From: Laguncularia racemosa
Lineage: Eukaryota; Streptophyta; Magnoliopsida; Myrtales; Combretaceae
Reading direction: 5' to 3'
Assembly (NCBI GenBank): GCA_037954665.1
Contig: JBBMOL010000046.1
Span: forward strand, 4,758,501-4,822,500
DNA length: 64,000 bases
The stretch's first letter is position 1. Each line of letters begins with the position of its first letter. The notes beneath the pieces are model-generated. The model had not been told where the DNA came from. It saw only the letters and a program-made list of their open reading frames with translations, and searched no databases. Both the position numbers and the translations under genes were made by a program. Positions 48,316 through 59,835 of the stretch are shown in pieces.

Positions 48316-49950
48316 ATGGAGTCTGGACCCTTTGATCATTCAATCTTGATGCAACAGGAAAGACATCGATCACAGGCTATTTAGGATAAAGAGGTAAACA
48401 ACCTTTAACTTGTTGATTACTTTATGTTGCATTGCCAATAATATAACATTTCACTTGTTATCACTTTAGGATCAATCGACCCTCATTGTTCGACGTTGTG
48501 AGTTGCCACTCCATCGCGACAAGCGCATCATCCCTACCAATCTTCAAATGGAGCCATACGTGAACTTGGTGAGATTCAAAGGAGTAAGCCGCTTGCCATT
48601 CACTCAATTGGATTAGCACATGATAACTACATTAGTCAAGCGATAGAGGCCAGAGACACACATATTCCACATGTCAACTAAGGAGTTTACTATCATCCTG
48701 CAAGATGTAGAGGTCCAACTAAGCCTCCCCGTTGATGGTCAAGCAGTTACAGAGAGTAGTTAGAATGACGTAGCTACATGATATATTCTAAATCCTTCCA
48801 AAAGGCACCAAAGCAAAGCAAATCCATCGCCATACTCATGCATATATATTGTAGTTACTGGGAAAATTTATCTTCACCGATAAATCTAGTGCCTTTGTCC
48901 ACACTATGTTTTTGCCTCTGCTTGAGCATTTCAACATTGTTGGGTCGCATAGTTGGGGGTCCACATGTCTAGCTTGGTTTTATTGGCAACTTTGTAGTGT
49001 GTCATCGTCGTTGGCACACGAGATTGGAGGGGCTATCATTCTCCTACAGGTGTGGGCTTGGGATAGATTCTCCTACATAGCACCCCTTATCCAGCACGAA
49101 CTAATTATAGAAAGTAGAGTTCCCTTAGCTATACATTGGAACACGCAAGATACTCAGTTTCACCCAACCCATGTTGTAAGCGCATATCAGGAGGCACTCG
49201 ATAAACAACACATGACATAGGTATTTTAGCAACAATTTTTTTTTTCTAGTTCATCATATTGATTGTTAATATTGAATATTATTTTCTATCCTCCAAGTTG
49301 AATGGGAGTAGTACTATGGAAATCTAATTAACTTCCTGCCACATTTCTGTAGAAGCGGCATGCACATTTGGCCCGCTCGGGTTCCACTCATATGTTTCCA
49401 TATAGTTGAGTGGCATTACCCAGGCCAAATGGCAAGGCAATTTGGGAGGTTTCAATATATCCCACAGTCGGTGAATATATAGCTAGAGCTTCATCAAATC
49501 GACCTACATGAGAGGGTTGATGTGGATTGGTCGATGTAGCATACTGTGTATATAGAGTTGTGGGAACAACATGTCAATCGGGTGCTATACATGGAGTGGC
49601 CTAATAATGTGCATGAGGAATACATGCAATGGTACGGGTCAATCAACCAATGATATATCGAACACACGGGAGTTGTACCTGGATTTCTTGTAAGTATAAT
49701 ATCAACACTAGCCAAGTGAATCATTACATGACCGTTCCTTATTTTATTTATGTTTTGTTCTAATATGCAGGGTGATACATTAAGACAAATCTACCTATCA
49801 TCAGATCTTAACACAGCCATTAAAATAGCAGGTGCATTAGTAAAACGCTGCAAAGGTGGAGATTGAGGCACAACCGACTGAAGTCTTCTAATCCCATTCG
49901 ATTCCTTCACATTGCTAAACCGAGGGACATTGTCGAACCTGAAACCTAGG
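48316..49950 (+). pseudogene. Plant mobile domain (PMD, MAIN-like) gene remnant in the MULE
   Basis: The ATG at 48316 opens MESGPFDHSIL and LMQQERHRSQAI, with a TAG at 48382-48384 where Trp is normal. After a short GT-AG intron the text runs RWRPETHTFHM, FTIILQDVEVQLSLPVDGQAV, then GSHSWGSTCLAWFYWQLC, GGAIILLQVWAWDRFSY, and later VEWHYP-like and GRFQYIPQS pieces. A splice donor at 49690 and acceptor at 49770 join a C-terminal exon. This is the PMD seen in MAIN/MAIL1 and in many plant transposons. Frameshifts and stops break it. The role of PMD in transposons is not established; host PMD proteins act in silencing and genome stability. Confidence 0.82.
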
Positions 49951-50096
49951 TGAGGCATAAGAAAATCCAATATAGAATCAACATCTCCTAATGGATTCTA
50001 ATGCGATGTACGATAGCTCGAGCCCAATTTTTGACACATACGTGATGTCACATTGTCATTTCGTTAATGGTTCGGTCCTAAGTGCAACAACCCCCA

Positions 50097-50122
50097 CCCC
50101 ACCCCCCCCCCCCCCCCCCCCC
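50097..50122. repeat. C-rich/poly-C tract
   Basis: CACCCCACCCC followed by some 20 C residues, between the two MULE genes. Homopolymer length may be unreliable in the assembly. Confidence 0.85.
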
Positions 50123-50688
50123 CACAACATCCAACATAGGAGTCACAAGCTCCTCTTGCTTCACATCTAAGGTTGTCAAGAGAGTCAACAAGCGCATATG
50201 CCAAGCTGGCTCGACAATTCACCAGGAGAAAGAATAGGATGGGATAAGAATCTACTTTTTGTTATTAATTTCATATGTAGAGCTTCCATTTCATGTTTTA
50301 GTTAATGCAAATTAATATGTGAAGGCAAAAAATTTCTTACCATTATCTACTGCATCATATATGGAAATTAACGTTGTCTAATGAATTTATTTAACGTTAT
50401 GTTATTTGACATTGTCTGATAAATCTAATGAACATTGAAAAGGCTTACAAACAATTGTAAAAGAAAATGTAAAAACGTATACAGCAAAATTAAAAAGAAT
50501 AAATTATTGCAACATCTTAAGAAATTATAACCTATGTATGTATAAATGCAAAAAAATCATCAACCTCCATGAATGATCCCATTTACCTAACCTACATAAT
50601 GGAAACAGATAATGTTAGCATTACGCATGCAATGTATAGATATCCGTAGAATCATGCATATTGGTATCAATCGTTTACCATTATCGTG

Positions 50689-53200
50689 TCAACGTAGGCA
50701 TGTTCTTTTGTTATGACCTTCCTCTTGACATAGTCCACATTTGATTTTGTCTAGACGCTCCCTAATGTCCATCTCCATGTGGTATCTTTATAGCCTCAGT
50801 TTTCCCTTCTTTTTTGCGAGGTTTTCACTTAAGTGGAGTGACGAGAAGTGTACCGATTGCCAATTGAGCTCCTCACCTATGGGCATGAAGTGCGCCCTAC
50901 ATGTTAGTTGCTAGTGCATTCACCTGTACCAATCAAGTATAGAATGTGTCATATCAAGCTTGATTGACACATCTACTACATAAGCATAGGAGTATGGGAT
51001 TCCGTATATTTATCACTTTTGGCAACTGCATATACTACGAGCAAAGTCAACAATGTGCATTTATCCCCCTCCCCTCAACCCGCTCGCTACACGATGACTA
51101 CCGGTGAGTACTTCAAAAAGTCTTTCATGCCTATTATAGTTGATGATCCTATGGTTACTAGCTCATGATCTCTAATTGTCAATCTTTTTAGTTGTATATT
51201 TGGTGAAAATTTTACCTTTCGCCATATTCTTCAAAGCCTTCAAATGCTTCTTCATGAAGTAGCCCACATAACTGTAGAACATCTTTTTCACTAAAACAGT
51301 CACAAGTAACCCCCGAGCCCCCTTGAACATAGAATTGTAACTTTCAACAATGTTAGAGGTCATATACCCAAACCTATAGCAATCGTCATAAGCTAACATC
51401 CATATATCTAACGACACATCATCAAACCAATCCAATGCATCGAGCTTATTGATTCGTACATATTCCATCACAAAGTTTAGCTTTCGAACTTGTGCTTGCA
51501 ACCTGGCATATGTAACCAACCTCTTGCATTGCATGTTTTTATATGCCAAGTTGAAATTGCTTGCAACGTGTTGTACACAAAACCGCCACACCACAATAGA
51601 GGACGTCATCCGTTTACTTCTTCTTTAACTGCTAACTTGATGATAGCATGTCTATCCGATATGAAGCAAATGGTTTTACAACCCACATGGTCGCCAACAA
51701 CATATTCCTTCAATTTCCTCAAAAATCAACCCCATGTTTCGGTGGTTTCCTAATTTACAAGAGTGAATGCCAGTAGAAGTATATGATTCTTGACATCAAC
51801 GCTACAAGCAATTAGCAGCTTGTGAGTGTACTTCCTATACAGAAAAGTTGCGTCAATGGTAACAACTAGTCTAAGGAATCTCCATGTTGCAATACAGGAC
51901 CCAAATGCCTAAAATACCCACTTCAGAGTAAATACCCTGGGGTAATTGATCTATTACACCCCCAATTAATTCGTGTTTCAGGATTTGTATTTTTTAGGGC
52001 ATTTAGAATAATGGGGAGTTCATTGTATGACTTCTCCCAATTCCCGTACATATACTCAATAGTCTATTTCTTCCCCTCCTAAACCCATTTCCTACTTATC
52101 TTGTAGCCAAATTCCTACTTGACAATAGAAGCAAGCTCCGCAACCTTCATATCAGGATTGTCCCTAACAAGATTTACAAACCGACTGGCAAGAAAATTGC
52201 AATCTAACTACAGGTAATCCTGACTAATTAGCAGGTTATTGCATTGTGTGGACCCTCAAATCTCATCTACGAATATGCTCTCCAACTTCTATTTTTATGC
52301 TCGAAACCTCCATTTACAACTATTGTCTATTCTCAAACAATAAACAAACTAAAGCAACAAACTAGATTCTACAACGGTGAAGTTATAATGGTTCTTCACA
52401 TGGTAAGACTTTACTACTTAACTCACATTTGCTTTTATGTTAAATCTCATACCTTTTTATAAATCATCACTATTACTCGAACCACTGCAAATATTATTTT
52501 ACTCCTACTCAAAATAAATATAACCATCATCACTGCTAATGTTGTAATCTAGAACAAGATCTCCAACTGTCATGTTTGGTGGTTCTGCTTACTTTAATTG
52601 ATATATTGCTTGTGTTGAGTATGCAGGTACAGTTGGAGAGTCCTCTTCAAGTACTTCATCTCCGTTGTTTTCACTTTCCCCATCTTCTACCTCAAAACTC
52701 TCCTCATTATCAATACTCTCTTCCTTAACACCCATTCTTACATTAGTGTCTGTAGCAGTTTCTGCTCCCAAATGAATCATGTACGGATCACATGTCTCTA
52801 GTTGTTGTAATACTGAAGTAACTACTTTATCTACTTCATCTTCATCATTACCTTCCATCAAGGTTGGAATTGAGGGTTCAAATGTCAACAACTCGAGCTT
52901 CATTTATTCCATGTTATGTGACGAATGTGACTACCTACTTGCTTCGAAAGGGGCCCCCCAAATTGTCAAAAATTCTAATATATAACTGTTGTATGCCACA
53001 ATCTCTATAGGATTTAGTCATTTCAATGAAATGTTTAACATCTTCATTATCTTTAATTGCCATCAAGGCAAAAGATGTACTACCCCTATAAAACATAGGA
53101 TGCTTGTGAATTATCTTAACCCATACTTCGGTTGGATCGACTCCAATGCTTCGGCATATTCTGTACAAAAAATTGGTGTAGTTGACATTTTTCTTCATTT
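50689..53200 (-). pseudogene. MURA-type MULE transposase remnant
   Basis: On the minus strand, N to C: a PB1-like start (YRICRSIGVDPTEVW, 53198-52935); an acidic linker (52903-52589); a MuDR N-terminal domain with NFLASRFVNLVRDNPDMK and EYMYGNWEKSYNELP; and the DDE core with VVTIDATFLYRKY and CFISDRHAIIK. Next comes VQHVASNFN...RKLNFVMEY with GYMTSNIVESYN (51609-51172), then a SWIM-like CSCQK...GIPYSYAY in which the expected His is Tyr. It closes with a zinc knuckle, KCGLCQEEGHNKRTC, and a TGA at 50689-50691. Several stops and frameshifts, and the SWIM change, mean it is inactive. Family identity is firm. Confidence 0.88.
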
Positions 53201-54163
53201 TTTACTTTTTGACTGGATCGCCATCATATTCTGACTCCTAACTACCAGCTACAATATTTCCAAATGTGTAAATCTTCAATTTTACGTAGTCAACCAGTGT
53301 TTTTCTACCCACAATAAATATATAATATCAATTTTTTTAAAAAATGACAATTTTAAATAACAAATTGTAAAAATTAATCAAAAAAATTCACATATTTATG
53401 TATCAATTTTAATTTTAATTTTTTTCCCATTATTTCGCAATAAAAAATCGCAAATCTAAATAACAACACCATAAAAATTATTTCACAAACCAAAAATTAC
53501 AAATTTCCATTACAATATTTTTCTATAACAACATAGATGATATTTTAAATTTGATATTTACAAATAATATTAAATTTTTCATCAATATAAAGTATTTTCA
53601 TACTAACTTAAAAATTAACTATCACATATTACATATTATGAAATCTACATAAATCATGCCTAACACACTACAAACTAACAAGTAGTAATATTTTTCATAA
53701 AACATAACATTACAGCAATAATTTCCTCAAATACTAATATCAAACATAGTAAAAAAAATAACTTTTTATAAAAAGACATGCCACAATTGATTAATCGTTA
53801 ACAAAATGATATATCTGAATGTATTCATTCAAATCCCACATCTTCGATCTACACAAGTACTTCTTCTTCTTCCTGCGAATAAAAAAAATGAATAGATGGA
53901 ATTTGCAAAAGGGAAAATAAAAATAAATTTCTTCTATCTCTATATTTGTATTATTAATTTAATACATTGTAATATCTATGACTTACTTTTTCAATGGACG
54001 GTCAATGTTAAAGTAAAAAAAAAAAGACAATGAGATTAGTTCGAGGTAGCAAAATTGAAGGCGCACACCAGGTCTGTGCCTTTATCACAATTTGTACTAA
54101 AGGTGCATACCTTATTCTCACCTTCAAGCAATTTGCTTGAAGGCACAGTCTTAGTGTGAACTT

Positions 54164-54311
54164 TCAGTTTTGTAAATTTTGGAAAAAAAAAAAAAAAAAA
54201 GAGAAGTCGTAAACTGAGTTTGTACCTTCGAAACCTATTTTTGGAATAATTATTATATATATAATATTTGCAAAAAAAGTTTAAAAAATTGCAGTATTTA
54301 CAAGTGTTCCC
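54164..54311 (-). repeat. Right terminal inverted repeat of the MULE
   Basis: Inverted match of 46474-46607. Inwards to about 54075 there is further partial likeness to the left side, after an insertion of about 60 bp that contains 'cttcaagcaatttgcttgaag', a small perfect-looking hairpin. Confidence 0.82.
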
Positions 54312-54592
54312 TAATTTTTTAGTATAGTTTCTATTAAAACAAAAAGTAAAAGCAACACATTATTTTAATATATCATTACTCAAATCTTTCCATATGTATA
54401 GTTTACTTTGCATAAAACTATGCATCAAATAATTTTATAAAATGGTCATCTTCATATAGTTAAATGTTATGTTGTTACCACTTTTAAACACTATTATATG
54501 TTATATATAATTATATAATAGTTTATATTACACTTTAAATACTTGTATTATTATAGTTTTTCGCTTTGGTAACTATGTTTTTATTTTTTACA

Positions 54593-54875
54593 CTTATGTT
54601 TGGTACGCTGGAATGAATTCGGAATAGAATTGTGATTCTAGATTTCATTTCCTTTTCATGTTTGGAAGCATTTTTAATAATTACAGCTTTAAGGAGAAAT
54701 TGGAGAGGCAAAATCATGATTCCATTGTACTCTCATTAATGATAATTACTTAAATGCTCTTTCTAACATTATTAATGTATATTTACGACATCTACAAATT
54801 AAGAACATTTTTTTTATAAATATTACTATATATCATTCCATTTCATTTCACTATGTGAACGTTCTCAAATATAAG
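54593..54875. mobile_element. Possible MITE (about 280 bp)
   Basis: The left CTTATGTTTGGTACG and the inverted right CTTATATTTGAGAACG resemble each other. The inside has GGAATGAATTCGGAATAG-type text common in hAT-like MITEs. No target duplication is apparent. Confidence 0.35.
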
Positions 54876-55255
54876 AATAGACTTTATATTTCAATATGTC
54901 TAGCCTTTTTCTTTTTTTCTTTTTTTTTGTCTTTTTCCTAATCCGATTTACATTAAATCTTATACTCATTTAATGTAAACCCTCGACTAAGATTAAAAAA
55001 ATTAATTAAATATTTTAAAAATGGAAGTCACCATCCAATTATGATTGAAGAAAATGTCAAATTAAAATTAATAGAGTAGTATTAATTCTAATTTGGCTAC
55101 TAATCTTACAAAAAGAAAAAAAATAAAAGTATATTTAAAAAAAAAGAACCAGATATTCTACGCTCGAGGGCTATCTTTCAAAATATCATGATTACCACTT
55201 TAACCTTCTAAAATTAAATTTTATTTCTTTTAAAAAATTGTTTAACTAAAAGAAA

Positions 55256-55330
55256 ATCTATTATTGAGGTTGCCTCATAGGTACTTACGTACCCACTATT
55301 TGGGATCAGTTCAGCTATAGTTCTAAAAAA
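55256..55330 (-). repeat. LTR-type fragment, minus strand
   Basis: On the minus strand 'gaactatagctgaactgatc' is followed by 'gggtacgtaagtacc' and 'gaggcaacctc'. This resembles the GAACTACG...GATACGTAGGCA block found near the 3' end of many plant gypsy LTRs. A diverged copy of the same block lies in the opposite direction at about 57468-57530. The rest of 54876-55800 is AT-rich with ATT and GTT triplet runs (55410-55430, 55527-55550). Confidence 0.45.
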
Positions 55331-56065
55331 AATTTAAAAAAATATTATAGAGACTAAAATTTATTTATTTGTAAAAAATGATAAAAAAATTATACTAAAA
55401 GAAAATAATTTATTATTATTATTATTATTAGAAAATTCTAAAATGTAAGGAAAAGATAAAAATATTTTTTTATAAAATAAAAAAAATAAAAGAAATTTTT
55501 TTTTTATAAAATAACTTTAAAAAAAGTGTTGTTGTTGTTGTTATTATTATTACTTTCTTAGAAAATTATAGAATGTAAAAAAAAATAACTTAATTTTTTT
55601 TAAGGAAAACATTTTTTATAATAATATAATAATAATTAAAAAAGAAAAAAAAATGGACGAACCTGGTTAGAGCTACAAATCAAAGCTGAGACGACGGCTT
55701 CCAACGATGCTTCGACCCTATTAGGGACATCAGAATTGCACGATGGGAGATGGTACATCGACCTACCTAGCTAGTTCAATCTTAGACAGCGAAGGGTGGT
55801 TGTAAACACCCCATTTTTGCCCTAATAATCAACAATAATTAATTTCCAATTTTTTCCATTTTTTTTCTCTAATTTAGCAAAAATAGGAAAAATATTCAAA
55901 AAATAAAATAAATAGGAAAAATACATCAATTTTGGAAAATAATTGCAGAAATAGCAATAAAAAGGGTTAAATAATTTTTACAAATTTTTGAAATTTCAAA
56001 AAAAAAAAAAAAAATCGCATTGCATATATGCAAATTGCGAAAATAATAAAATCGCGAAAGTGGGC

Positions 56066-56131
56066 TAGCCCAACTGGTCCGGACCAGGGTCAGGTGCGCG
56101 CGGGAGTGAGCTTGGTCAGGGGTTCGAAACG
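56066..56131 (+). other. tRNA-like Pol III A-box/B-box module inside the LTR
   Basis: The A-box-like TAGCCCAACTGG (56066-56077) and B-box-like GGTTCGAAACG (56121-56131) are 43 bp apart, the spacing of tRNA internal promoters. GTGCGCGCGG lies between them. It does not fold into a full tRNA as far as I can see, since there is no paired acceptor stem. Confidence 0.45.
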
Positions 56132-56744
56132 CGATGGAAGTAGAATTTGCGTTTTGCAAAATTTTTCTCTGCCTGAGACACGTGTCAGCATCCGATTGGT
56201 CGGGGCGAACCAAGTGCCGGGCACGTGATCGTCTTCAACCTCTGTCCGAGATCGCCGGTGAGGAGAAAAATCCAAATTTCGACCGTTTTAATTCGATTTT
56301 TTGCACAAATCCAACGGATCTTCAACAGAAATAAGATAAACATCATCCAATAGGAATCAAATCGCAACAAATCGATTGAATTTGCACAAATCGGAGATGG
56401 GTTTTTAACCGCAAATCCGATTTGCTTCAATCGGTGAAAATCCGAGCTTATCCAGCTCGATTTCTTACACCTATAAACAGAGGATGAAGTAGAGAGGCAG
56501 AAGCAGATATCAAAAGTGAGAAAAAAGAGAGAAAAAAGAGAGAATCGAAGCCTCGCCGGAGTTCTTCAACCCGCGACCACCGATCAAGCGTTGAGTAGCC
56601 ATCAGGAGGCTTTTCTAAAGCAAACCACCGCCATAGTTGAGTTCCTCACCCCCGAAAACCTAGGAATCGACACCTCAACAACTTCGAAAGGCCGCCGGAA
56701 CGCCATCAACGAGCATCTCTAGCCGCCGTTTCTTATTGACCCGA

Positions 56745-56815
56745 CCCGACCGACTCGACCTGACCCGCTTCGACCCGATCCGACCTGACCCGCGCACCGA
56801 CTCGGATCTAGGTAA
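56745..56815. repeat. GACC-type short tandem repeat
   Basis: Degenerate repeats of GACCCG/GACCTG/GACCGA, much richer in GC than the surroundings, just upstream of a GTAAGT splice-donor-like site at 56812. Confidence 0.6.
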
Positions 56816-57912
56816 GTCAGATTTTTCGATTTTTTGTATTTATTTTATTTATTTAGTTATTTTATTTATTTTGAATTTATTTATTTAATTATTTGTTATT
56901 TATAATTAGAAAAAATAGAAAAAAATGTTAGAAATTAGGTTATTTTTTTAGGATTTAAATTAAGATGAATGATAAAAATAAAAATTATAATTATAATTAT
57001 AATAATAAATAATAAAAATTTAGAAAATTTATAAAGAAAATAATAAAAATATTAGAAAAGAATAATAATTAAAATTTTAGATTTTAGAATAGGATATATA
57101 AAAATCTAGGAGAAAAAATTTCAATAAAAATTATAAAAATTATGAAATTCATAAAAAATTATGAAAAATAATAAAATTTAATAAAAAATTAATAAAAATT
57201 ATAAAAATTAATAAAAAATCAATAAAAGTTTCTAATAGTAGAAATGAGTTGAAAAATAGAAAAAAATGAAATTTTTATCACTTAGAAATATCATTTTCTT
57301 AAATAAATCCAAAATTGGTTCTTTCCTTAAAAATATCATTTTCAAAAATCAAATTACCAAGCCTAGGCTTAGATTTTTTTAACAAAATCCTAAAATGGTA
57401 AAAACATAAATCAAAAGAAATTTCACAATTAAAAATCACAAACACACTAAAAGTTTTTTTCAAGAAAAGCGAACTACGGCAAGTTTGATCCTGAATAGCA
57501 AATACGTAGGCACCCATTTGAGGCAATCCTAAAAAGAACAAAAAAATCATTTTTTTTTTTAGAATAGGTCACTCAGAAACACAATAAAAGACAACAAAAA
57601 TAAGATAAAAGACATTTCTGGATAGAGTAGATTTTAGGAGATTAGGGTGGTAACCTTATGGTTTTAATAGGTTAGCCTCTGAACTTAGAAACTCTGGTTT
57701 TCCCCTTTCCTCTTTTCACAAAAAACGAGAAGAGAAAATCACGACGACTAGTGGTTTAAATTAGGACTAATCTGCTCAATTAGTCCTAATAAAACGAAAT
57801 TCCTAACTCAAGTCGAGGATCTACATTAGATGAGCATAGGGTCTAGTATAGATCAGATCAGGAATGGGAAATAAAAAATTAGACTCGATAGTGGTGATTG
57901 AAAAGGTGATCA

Positions 57913-59100
57913 GTGGTAAAGCTTTAGATTGTCACAATTCGAGCCTTCCTCAACATTTCTAAACCAAAGTGAGGTGCTTCCTCAGACTTTCAATGATGGG
58001 GAAACTAATGATGGTAGTGGTTTCTCTTAAAATGGCTATGGAAGCTAATTCTTAAAGAGAGAGAAAGGATACAAGTAAAGAGAGAAACAAATTAAAATTT
58101 TGAAATGATAATGATTTTCTATCATTGTGTGTGCTTGTCTACTTGCTCAAGCTCTTATTTATAATGTAGGAGTTCGAATTAGAGATGGAAGGTCCCCTCC
58201 ACCATAAATTCGTAGATTTTAAGCCGAGGACCATTTTTGGATTTTTGACCGATTATGACTTTGATTCAATGAATTCAAATACAATTCAAATGATTGTACT
58301 AGTCAAAAGGAATCCCTAGATGCCCGTTATTGCTTGAAAATGTCCATGGAAGCTTCCATTTGCATTAAAAATTTTGATTCGTGCAAGAACAATATTCACA
58401 CAAGATGATTTTTTCCATTTTCCATGTTGATTTTAGCTAATTAATCAAGTATATTTAGACCGATGCTTAGCTTAGATGCATACTAGGGAATGTGATCTTC
58501 GTGATTTTACCATTAGTTTGGTGAAATTCTAAAGAAAAAAGAGTAAAAAATGCTTTAAAAGTGGTCATCCTAGGAAGGAAAAACAAGCGAATTGCAGTTG
58601 GAGGAAGAAGATAATGAATAATAAAAACATGTGTTTAAAACACGTTTTCTTAACTGTTCACTGGAAGAAAAAAACGTGTGTTTAACATGGGTTTTCCATT
58701 GTAAAAAATTCAACATGCGCCTTTTGTGATTCAAACCTAGAACCAGGGGACTTTGCGCGCATGTGTTTCCATTAGGCCATTGGCTTGTGCCTTGATTTGT
58801 TATGCAATCAAAATGCATTTGTTTCCTCTCTTTTTTTTATAACAAAACAAAACAAAAATAAATAAATAATAATAATAAATAAAAAGGAAGCAAAAATTGT
58901 ATGTCTACATAATGATGATTTCATGCCATTCCATTCCATTCAATTTCATTTCGAATCATTTATATGTATTAAACGAGATGGTGGGTAACCTTTATTTTGT
59001 AGAGTTGGGAAAAAGAAATGTCCATTAGCATGCAGTCAATTTTGAAGAATAAGGAATAGAGCAAATGATAAACAACTGTATAGCTTTTACAAATTAAGGT
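57913..59100. other. Intergenic, LTR-like or decayed repeat DNA
   Basis: No gene is recognised. It includes a second tRNA-like A/B-box module on the minus strand (58727-58778) and repeated 'aaacacgttttt/aacacatgttttt' phrases near 58625-58695. Confidence 0.4.
58727..58778 (-). other. Second tRNA-like A-box/B-box module, minus strand
   Basis: On the minus strand TGGCCTAATGG (58768-58778) is followed about 30 bp later by GGTTTGAATCA (58727-58737), with ATGCGCGCAAAG between them. The order and consensus match Pol III internal promoters, although the spacing is short. It could come from a tRNA-derived SINE or an LTR. Confidence 0.4.
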
Positions 59101-59494
59101 AGTATTTGGTTGGTAAAGTAAAATAATAGTATAAGGAAAATTGAATAGTATAGCTCTCTTCTACCATCTTTGGCATGTGCATTACTAGACATGGATTTTT
59201 ATTACCAAAAAAATTAATCATTCATATTATGAATTAAAAAAAAAAAAAAGTTCAATACTATGGTTTTGAAACTTGATATAAAGTTATTTTTAGAATTCTA
59301 AATATATATTTATTTTGTATAATAAAATATATAGATTTTTATACCACTAAACATACGATACAAATTTTATAATTTTAACCCAGTATCTCAAGACCCCCTT
59401 TGTCAATTAACTTTGGCCAATATGCAAACCAATTTATGTGCTAATGAATTTCTCCTCTATTATATCATGAAAATATGGTAACCAAACAATATTT
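59101..59494. mobile_element. Possible MITE
   Basis: The left AGTATTTGGTTGGTAAAG and the inverted right AAATATTGTTTGGTTACCA share the core TATTTGGTT/TTTGGTT. The inside is AT-rich without coding sequence. No clean target duplication is seen, and it ends next to the NPF fragment. Confidence 0.35.
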
Positions 59495-59574
59495 AGACAC
59501 TGATGTCAACAGCATTTGGTGTAATTTTGATAAAGCACGAGGGTTGCCGAGATGGAATACTAAGTTGCATGTCT

Positions 59575-59835
59575 ACGTCCACCATTGAAACTGCCTTGTT
59601 CTACTCCTTATCAATATAACTAGCAGCATTTGGTTACTGTGGACATCAATCAACCCAGCCTAGCCACATTTGGTGCACACCAATTTGACAAGAAGGACCA
59701 AAAGAGAAGGCGGCAAGAGCTGCTTTCTTCAGCTACTTTTATGTTGCCCTCAGTGCTGGAACTATGGTCTCAATTCCGTTTTGGTTTACTATTAAGGATA
59801 ATGTCATCACAACTCCAGGCTTTTTAAATTTATGA
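59575..59835 (+). pseudogene. NPF (NRT1/PTR) transporter fragment, broken
   Basis: Combining frames gives STIETALFYSLSI, a TAA (59617-59619), LAAFGYCGHQ, then a shift to PSLATFGAHQFDKKDQK, then a shift back to AAFFSYFYVALSAGTMVS and FTIKDN, ending in TGA at 59833-59835. This is the GGHQPS-LATFGADQFD block of plant NPF nitrate/peptide transporters; the GHQPSLATFG wording is closest to the NPF7-like branch. In a functional gene this block links transmembrane helices 4-6. The D of GADQFD is H. Only this segment (about 85 codons) is present, with one stop and two compensating frameshifts, so it is a pseudogene fragment. Confidence 0.75.

Larger units (their letters stand above)
46474..54311. mobile_element. 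7.8-kb Mutator-like element carrying a transposase and a PMD gene
   Basis: The ends are matched inverted repeats: left GGGAAACACTAGTAAATATT, right (inverted) GGGAACACTTGTAAATACT. They extend with gaps over about 135-150 bp, sharing 'ataattattccaaaaatag' and 'ccaaaattt...caaaactga', with weaker likeness further in. The flanks 46463-46473 (TAGCTTTTTAG) and 54312-54322 (TAATTTTTTAG) match at 9 of 11 bases, consistent with a Mutator-type duplication. Inside, a MURA-like transposase pseudogene (minus) faces a plant mobile domain pseudogene (plus). A tandem array occupies the left subterminal region. Both genes contain stops, so the element is a decayed autonomous-type copy. Confidence 0.85.
55801..57912 (+). 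mobile_element. Probable solo LTR or LTR remnant of a gypsy-type element
   Basis: It starts TGTAAACACCCC. It contains a tRNA-like module (56066-56131), a leader-like GC-rich block (56480-56820) with repeated GACCCGACC units, and the GAACTACG...ATACGTAGGCACCC block near 57468-57520, which is typical of plant LTRs. A candidate 5-bp duplication GTGGT occurs at 55796-55800 and 57913-57917 with TG...CA ends, but GTGGT is common nearby, so the right end is uncertain. No internal retroelement genes are seen, which suggests a solo LTR. Confidence 0.45.

Noticed and set aside
56028..56722. Several short open frames in the 56.0-56.7 kb GC-rich block
   Set aside because: They overlap in all frames with no domain, and the block has the features of an LTR leader with a tRNA-like module.
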